DNA of 64,000 bases. Source: Bacillus sp. FJAT-42376. GTDB lineage: Bacteria > Bacillota > Bacilli > Bacillales > Bacillaceae. Positions 60,946-64,000 of the stretch are shown here, piece by piece (position 1 is the stretch's first letter; each line of letters starts with the position of its first letter). Made by a program: the position numbers and the translations under genes. The stretch is taken from the NCBI RefSeq assembly GCF_003816055.1, contig NZ_CP033906.1:992001-1056000 (forward strand), read 5' to 3'. The notes under the pieces were generated by a model that was not told where the DNA came from, did not search any database, and saw nothing but the letters and a program-made list of their open reading frames with translations.

Positions 60946-62037
60946 ATGTTTAACAGAAAGCTAGTTTTCTATGTTCTTATTTTTCTTCTTTTCGCAGGAC
61001 AAGCAAGTCCGGCCAAGGCAGCTGCAGCGGTGCCAAATGTGTACAGCCACTACGGTGTCGTTATGGATGCAAAGACCGGGGAACTGCTTTATACGAAAAG
61101 ACAGGATGAAAAATGGTATCCGGCGAGCATGACCAAGGTGCTGACCGCGATGATTCTGATGGACCAAGTAAAGCCCGGCACAATGATGACGGCAAGCAAA
61201 AATGCCGTTAGCAAAGACGGCAGCAATTCCTACTTCCGGTTAAAGGCGGGCGAAAAAATGAGCCGGGACGATGCTTTGAAAGCCCTCCTCATCTTAAGCT
61301 GCAATGATGTCGCCGCGATGATCGCCGAGCATGTAGCAGGAAGCGAAGCGAAGTTCAGTGTCCTGATGAACGAGAAAGCAAAGGAAATCGGGGCTAAAAA
61401 GAGCCACTTTGTGACGCCGAATGGACTTCATCACAGCAAACACTACACAACCAGCCAGGACATGGCGCTGATTACAAGGGAAGCGTACTTAAACTATCCG
61501 GACGTCCTAAAAACGATGGGAACGAAGTCCGCGACGGTCCGTACGTCGAAGCGCACCGTAAAAGTGACAAACAAGTCCGCCTTCCACAGCATGCCGAATG
61601 TAATCGGCGGAAAGACGGGATACACGAATGCAGCCCGCAATGCCCTTGTGGAAATCGTCCAGAAAGGGGATGCCACCCTGATCGGAGTCGTCATGAAATC
61701 CACAAAGGCACATGCCGTCAAGGATCTTGCCGCGATGACAGCCTATTCCTTCTCGATGATGCAGACGATCCAGCCCGTTTTCGCCGGACAAGCCGTTGCC
61801 ACCATTAATGTCCGGAATACTCCCGTTCCGCTCGTCGTGCAAAACGCCATTTCCTTTTCTGCCAAAAAGGACTCAAGGCTGCCGGTTACGATTAAAAATA
61901 TTTACCCCAGAACGCCGATTGCATCCATTGCGGTTGGACAGCCGTTTGGTGAGGTGACGGTATGGAAGAACGGGGTGATGGTGGGGAGATCGCCGCTTAT
62001 TTCGACCGTTGAAGTGCTGGGGCCGGTTAATCTGTAA
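60946..62037 (+). CDS. D-alanyl-D-alanine carboxypeptidase (low-mass PBP, DacF/DacA-like)
   Basis: A 363-residue penicillin-binding protein. A signal peptide ends about residue 26 (SPAKAAAA). Catalytic S61 and K64 are in PASMTKV, the SxN motif is S118-C-N120, and K223-T-G is in IGGKTGYT. All three are intact. The enzyme trims the terminal D-alanine from peptidoglycan. The C-terminal domain (about 275-363) is beta-rich and should hold it to the membrane face. AGGAGG precedes the ATG. Followed by a terminator. Confidence 0.95.
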   Translation: MFNRKLVFYVLIFLLFAGQASPAKAAAAVPNVYSHYGVVMDAKTGELLYTKRQDEKWYPASMTKVLTAMILMDQVKPGTMMTASKNAVSKDGSNSYFRLKAGEKMSRDDALKALLILSCNDVAAMIAEHVAGSEAKFSVLMNEKAKEIGAKKSHFVTPNGLHHSKHYTTSQDMALITREAYLNYPDVLKTMGTKSATVRTSKRTVKVTNKSAFHSMPNVIGGKTGYTNAARNALVEIVQKGDATLIGVVMKSTKAHAVKDLAAMTAYSFSMMQTIQPVFAGQAVATINVRNTPVPLVVQNAISFSAKKDSRLPVTIKNIYPRTPIASIAVGQPFGEVTVWKNGVMVGRSPLISTVEVLGPVNL

Positions 62038-62042
62038 CTTTA

Positions 62043-62073
62043 AAAGACAGCCTGGTGTAAAGAGGGCTGTCTT
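62043..62073 (+). terminator. Terminator after the carboxypeptidase
   Basis: AAAGACAGCC / GGCTGTCTTT perfect stem, followed by AGTCATTT; T-run weak. Confidence 0.8.
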
Positions 62074-62113
62074 TAGTCATTTATTGAAGGAAAACAGAAA
62101 AATAAATGGGGTA

Positions 62114-62581
62114 TCACCAAACGGATAGACTTGTTCTTGAATCATTTTTGTCAGTAATATAGCGGAGATGATGAAACCCTTGAATGTCTGCCTGTTGGTA
62201 CAAGTTTTCAAGCTTTTCCTTGTCTTTGCAATAAATCGTTACATTTATAGTATCGACCACTAAAAGAACCAGCTGACAATGGCTGTTTACAAATTCCTCA
62301 TACGTATCAACCCGTTCGTAATGCTCCCCTCTCGGATAGGCTTGCAAATTTGCAAAGATGAGATAATACATATTGTTTTCCAGAAGTTTTCTAAGAAGCA
62401 AGCCGTCCATTCCGCTTTTCTCTTCCGGAAATAGAGGTCTCTCTAGTGCATTATCTTCCACAATATAGGACTCTTCATGCCCGATTGTCCAGACGAATTC
62501 AGTCATCTCAAACGGAGCCAATACTTCCCAAAGAAATCTTCCGTGTTCATTGGGGATTTCAAAATCAATGCCTCGTTTCAT
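62114..62581 (-). CDS. DUF2691 family protein
   Basis: A 155-residue protein with the DUF2691 start: MKRGIDFEIPNEHGRFLWEVLAPFEMTEFVWTIG. Later it has NNMYYLIFANLQAYPRGE, typical of this Bacillus family of unknown function. The start at 62581 is chosen because GCAGGAG is 6 bp upstream; the longer frame to 62704 runs into the repeat. It stands alone. Confidence 0.85.
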   Translation of the reverse strand: MKRGIDFEIPNEHGRFLWEVLAPFEMTEFVWTIGHEESYIVEDNALERPLFPEEKSGMDGLLLRKLLENNMYYLIFANLQAYPRGEHYERVDTYEEFVNSHCQLVLLVVDTINVTIYCKDKEKLENLYQQADIQGFHHLRYITDKNDSRTSLSVW

Positions 62582-62690
62582 TTTATCTCCTGCCTTTTGT
62601 ATTAAAACAACTTTTCCTATTAATAAGAGCCTAACATAAGCAGCGTCAGCAGAGAACAATCCCCATTTAAATACAGTTTTTTGGGGCGGT

Positions 62691-62943
62691 GCCTGACCCA
62701 ACATCCTTCACCGCAGCGGGGGACAGAGGCAGCGGTCTGCGATCCCTTATGCGGCAGCGATTTGCAGAGGCGGTGCCGTAGCTTTCATACGGTAAAATTG
62801 TTGGGGACTGGCACGGTGCCAGTCCCGCGATTCTTCACCGTACCGGGGGACAGAGGCAGTGGTTTGTGAAGCCTTCTGGCCCAGCGGTTTGCGGAAAAGG
62901 TGCCAGAGCTTTAGTGCTGTAAAATTTGTGGGGACTGACCCCC
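62691..62943. repeat. Dimeric dispersed repeat, locus 3
   Basis: The same two-unit layout as loci 1 and 2. Unit starts carry CTTCACCGCAGCGGGGGACAGAGGCAG or CTTCACCGTACCGGGGGACAGAGGCAG. Ends carry CTTT(C/A)(A/G)T(A/G)C(G/T)GTAAAATT and GGGGACTG. The junction is the palindrome GGGGACTGGCACGGTGCCAGTCCC. Total length about 253 bp. Confidence 0.9.
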
Positions 62944-63052
62944 GCCATTGCCCCGCCGCCACCAAGCTTCCCCACCCAATCCCCCTATTATAATAGGTCT
63001 TTTTTATACCCCAATATTAAAAAAGTACAGCTAATATTAAAAGATTGCTAGT

Positions 63053-63089
63053 TGTTAACGCTTTCAATCCGGGACCTTCAGCATATAAT
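63053..63089 (+). promoter_or_regulatory. Cre-like site and promoter of the sugar-binding protein gene
   Basis: TGTTAACGCTTTCA (63053-63066) matches cre except at one position. It overlaps a weak -35 (TTTCAA, 63062-63067), and TATAAT (63084-63089) is 16 bp further on. A CcpA-type block of this promoter fits a sugar transporter. The start codon is 41 bp downstream of the -10. Confidence 0.65.
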
Positions 63090-63129
63090 TGAGCTGTAAT
63101 CATACAAAAACGTTCAAGGGGGTTTACAG

Positions 63130-64000
63130 ATGAATAAGTTTTTAAAAGCGTTTTCATCTTTGATGGTTCTGATGCTGTTTGTCGGGATGCTTGCAGCATG
63201 CAACAGTAAAAGCACGGGCGGAGGCGGCGGTGGCGCCGGAGTCGATGTGGGGATTGTCCTTCCTACAAAAGATGAGCCAAGATGGGTACAGGATGAGCAG
63301 CGTTTTAAAGAAGCTCTGAAAGATTCGAAATATACAACGGAAATTCTGTTCAGCCAAGGTTCTTCCGCTAAGGAAAAAGAAAATGTGGAAACATTGCTGA
63401 ATAAAGGAATCAAGGTTCTGATCATCAGCCCGCAGGATGGCGACGCGGCTGCAGCAGCGGTTGAAGCAGCGAAAAAAGATGGCGTTAAAGTTATTTCTTA
63501 TGATCGTCTGATCACGAATACGGATGCCGTGGATTACTACGTAACATTCGACAGCCTGGCTGTTGGTGCAGCTCAGGGACAATACTTAATCGACCATGCA
63601 AAAGGCAAAGGGACTCCATTGTACCTGTATGCCGGTGCAGCGTCTGATAACAATGCGTTCTTGTTCTTCCAAGGTGCTTGGAGCGTTCTTCAGCCGAAAA
63701 TCGCGGACGGAACATTCAAAGTGGCGAACTCAAGTGAAGCAGAAGGCTTGAAAGATACGGCTGAGCTTTCCCGTGACCAATTGAGCAAAATTCTTGGCCA
63801 GGTAACGACGAACTGGGATCCAAGTGAAGCGAAAAACAAAGCGCAAACTCACTTGACTGCAGCGAAAGCTGACATGAAGGGCGACGTTGCGGTTCTTGCT
63901 CCAAATGACGGAACAGCTCGTTCCATCGCTGATGTTTTCGGTTCTGACGGAGATGTGAAAAGCTTCGTAATCACTGGACAGGATGCAGAGAAAGCTTCCA
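63130..64000 (+). CDS. Sugar ABC transporter substrate-binding lipoprotein (partial)
   Basis: The gene runs off the right edge; about 290 codons are visible. The first 24 residues make a lipoprotein signal: MNKFLKAFSSLMVLMLFVG then MLAAC, with lipobox LAAC. A GGGGGG linker follows. The rest is a periplasmic-binding-protein type I fold: DVGIVLPTKDEPRWVQDEQRF, VLIISPQDGDAAAAAVEAAK, VISYDRLITNTDAVDYYVTF, GDVAVLAPNDGTARSIADVF. These recall the xylose/multi-sugar (XylF/ChvE-like) group. CAAGGGGG precedes the ATG. Downstream ABC subunits are expected outside the window. Confidence 0.9.
   Translation, partial: MNKFLKAFSSLMVLMLFVGMLAACNSKSTGGGGGGAGVDVGIVLPTKDEPRWVQDEQRFKEALKDSKYTTEILFSQGSSAKEKENVETLLNKGIKVLIISPQDGDAAAAAVEAAKKDGVKVISYDRLITNTDAVDYYVTFDSLAVGAAQGQYLIDHAKGKGTPLYLYAGAASDNNAFLFFQGAWSVLQPKIADGTFKVANSSEAEGLKDTAELSRDQLSKILGQVTTNWDPSEAKNKAQTHLTAAKADMKGDVAVLAPNDGTARSIADVFGSDGDVKSFVITGQDAEKAS

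Noticed and set aside
1..64000. tRNA, rRNA or tmRNA genes
   Set aside because: I looked for cloverleaf ends and CCA-like acceptor stems and for conserved rRNA strings. None was seen.

Overview
The window looks like a chromosomal segment of a spore-former-type low-to-moderate-GC Firmicute, most likely a Bacillus-related genus (Bacillaceae). Grounds: strong AGGAGG-type ribosome binding sites, frequent TTG and GTG starts, short intergenic hairpins followed by T-runs, and Bacillus-type families (YfjP/YfjO-like pair, DinB, DUF2691, DUF4179 anti-sigma, HAAS-domain proteins, VanZ, GAF-STAS and RsbR-like regulators). I see no rRNA, tRNA, CRISPR array or replication origin. The species cannot be named from the sequence alone.

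Layout. 0-8.2 kb: GNAT, a lipoprotein, an alpha/beta hydrolase, an XRE-cupin regulator divergent from a LysE exporter, small membrane proteins, an AlkA-like glycosylase and an RlmCD-type 23S rRNA methyltransferase. 8.3-12.6 kb: an AT-rich island with an McrB (carrying an inserted EVE-like domain) and McrC pair plus an orphan Cys-motif protein. It is closed by a second, decayed copy of the methyltransferase 3' end. 12.8-14.5 kb: a GH91 inulin fructotransferase with a cre-like site. 15.2-17.8 kb: LysR/LysE, a mobile-looking repeat, DinB. 18.2-25.5 kb: an envelope cluster (DUF4097, DUF418, two CPBP proteases, a two-component system) that includes two visibly GC-rich, foreign-looking genes. 25.7-40.8 kb: Dus, a lipoprotein, a polysaccharide deacetylase, PadR with a pentapeptide-repeat partner, an ECF sigma/anti-sigma pair, assorted small enzymes and two broken genes. 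40.9-42.8 kb: a GT1 glycosyltransferase/TetR operon. 42.9-49.6 kb: a GGDEF cyclase, two membrane proteins, then a FapA-like/triple-GAF/PilZ operon. 49.6-51.9 kb: a hierarchical minisatellite split by an intact IS256-family element. 52-64 kb: SDR/LysR, an MFS pump behind a possible attenuator, SelO, aldo/keto reductase, methyltransferase, GAF-STAS, VanZ, a D,D-carboxypeptidase, DUF2691, and the start of a sugar-binding lipoprotein gene that runs off the edge.

Common themes are gene pairs made of a transport or enzyme gene and a divergent or adjacent regulator (XRE/LysE, LysR/LysE, LysR/SDR, TetR/GT1, PadR/HAAS), cyclic-di-GMP-type signalling at 43-49.6 kb, and DNA surveillance at 8.4-12.5 kb. 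Two families of non-coding repeats occur in the window: a ~170-bp GC-rich element (2 copies) and a ~250-bp dimeric element (3 copies). All family calls come from reading motifs by eye. No searches were run.
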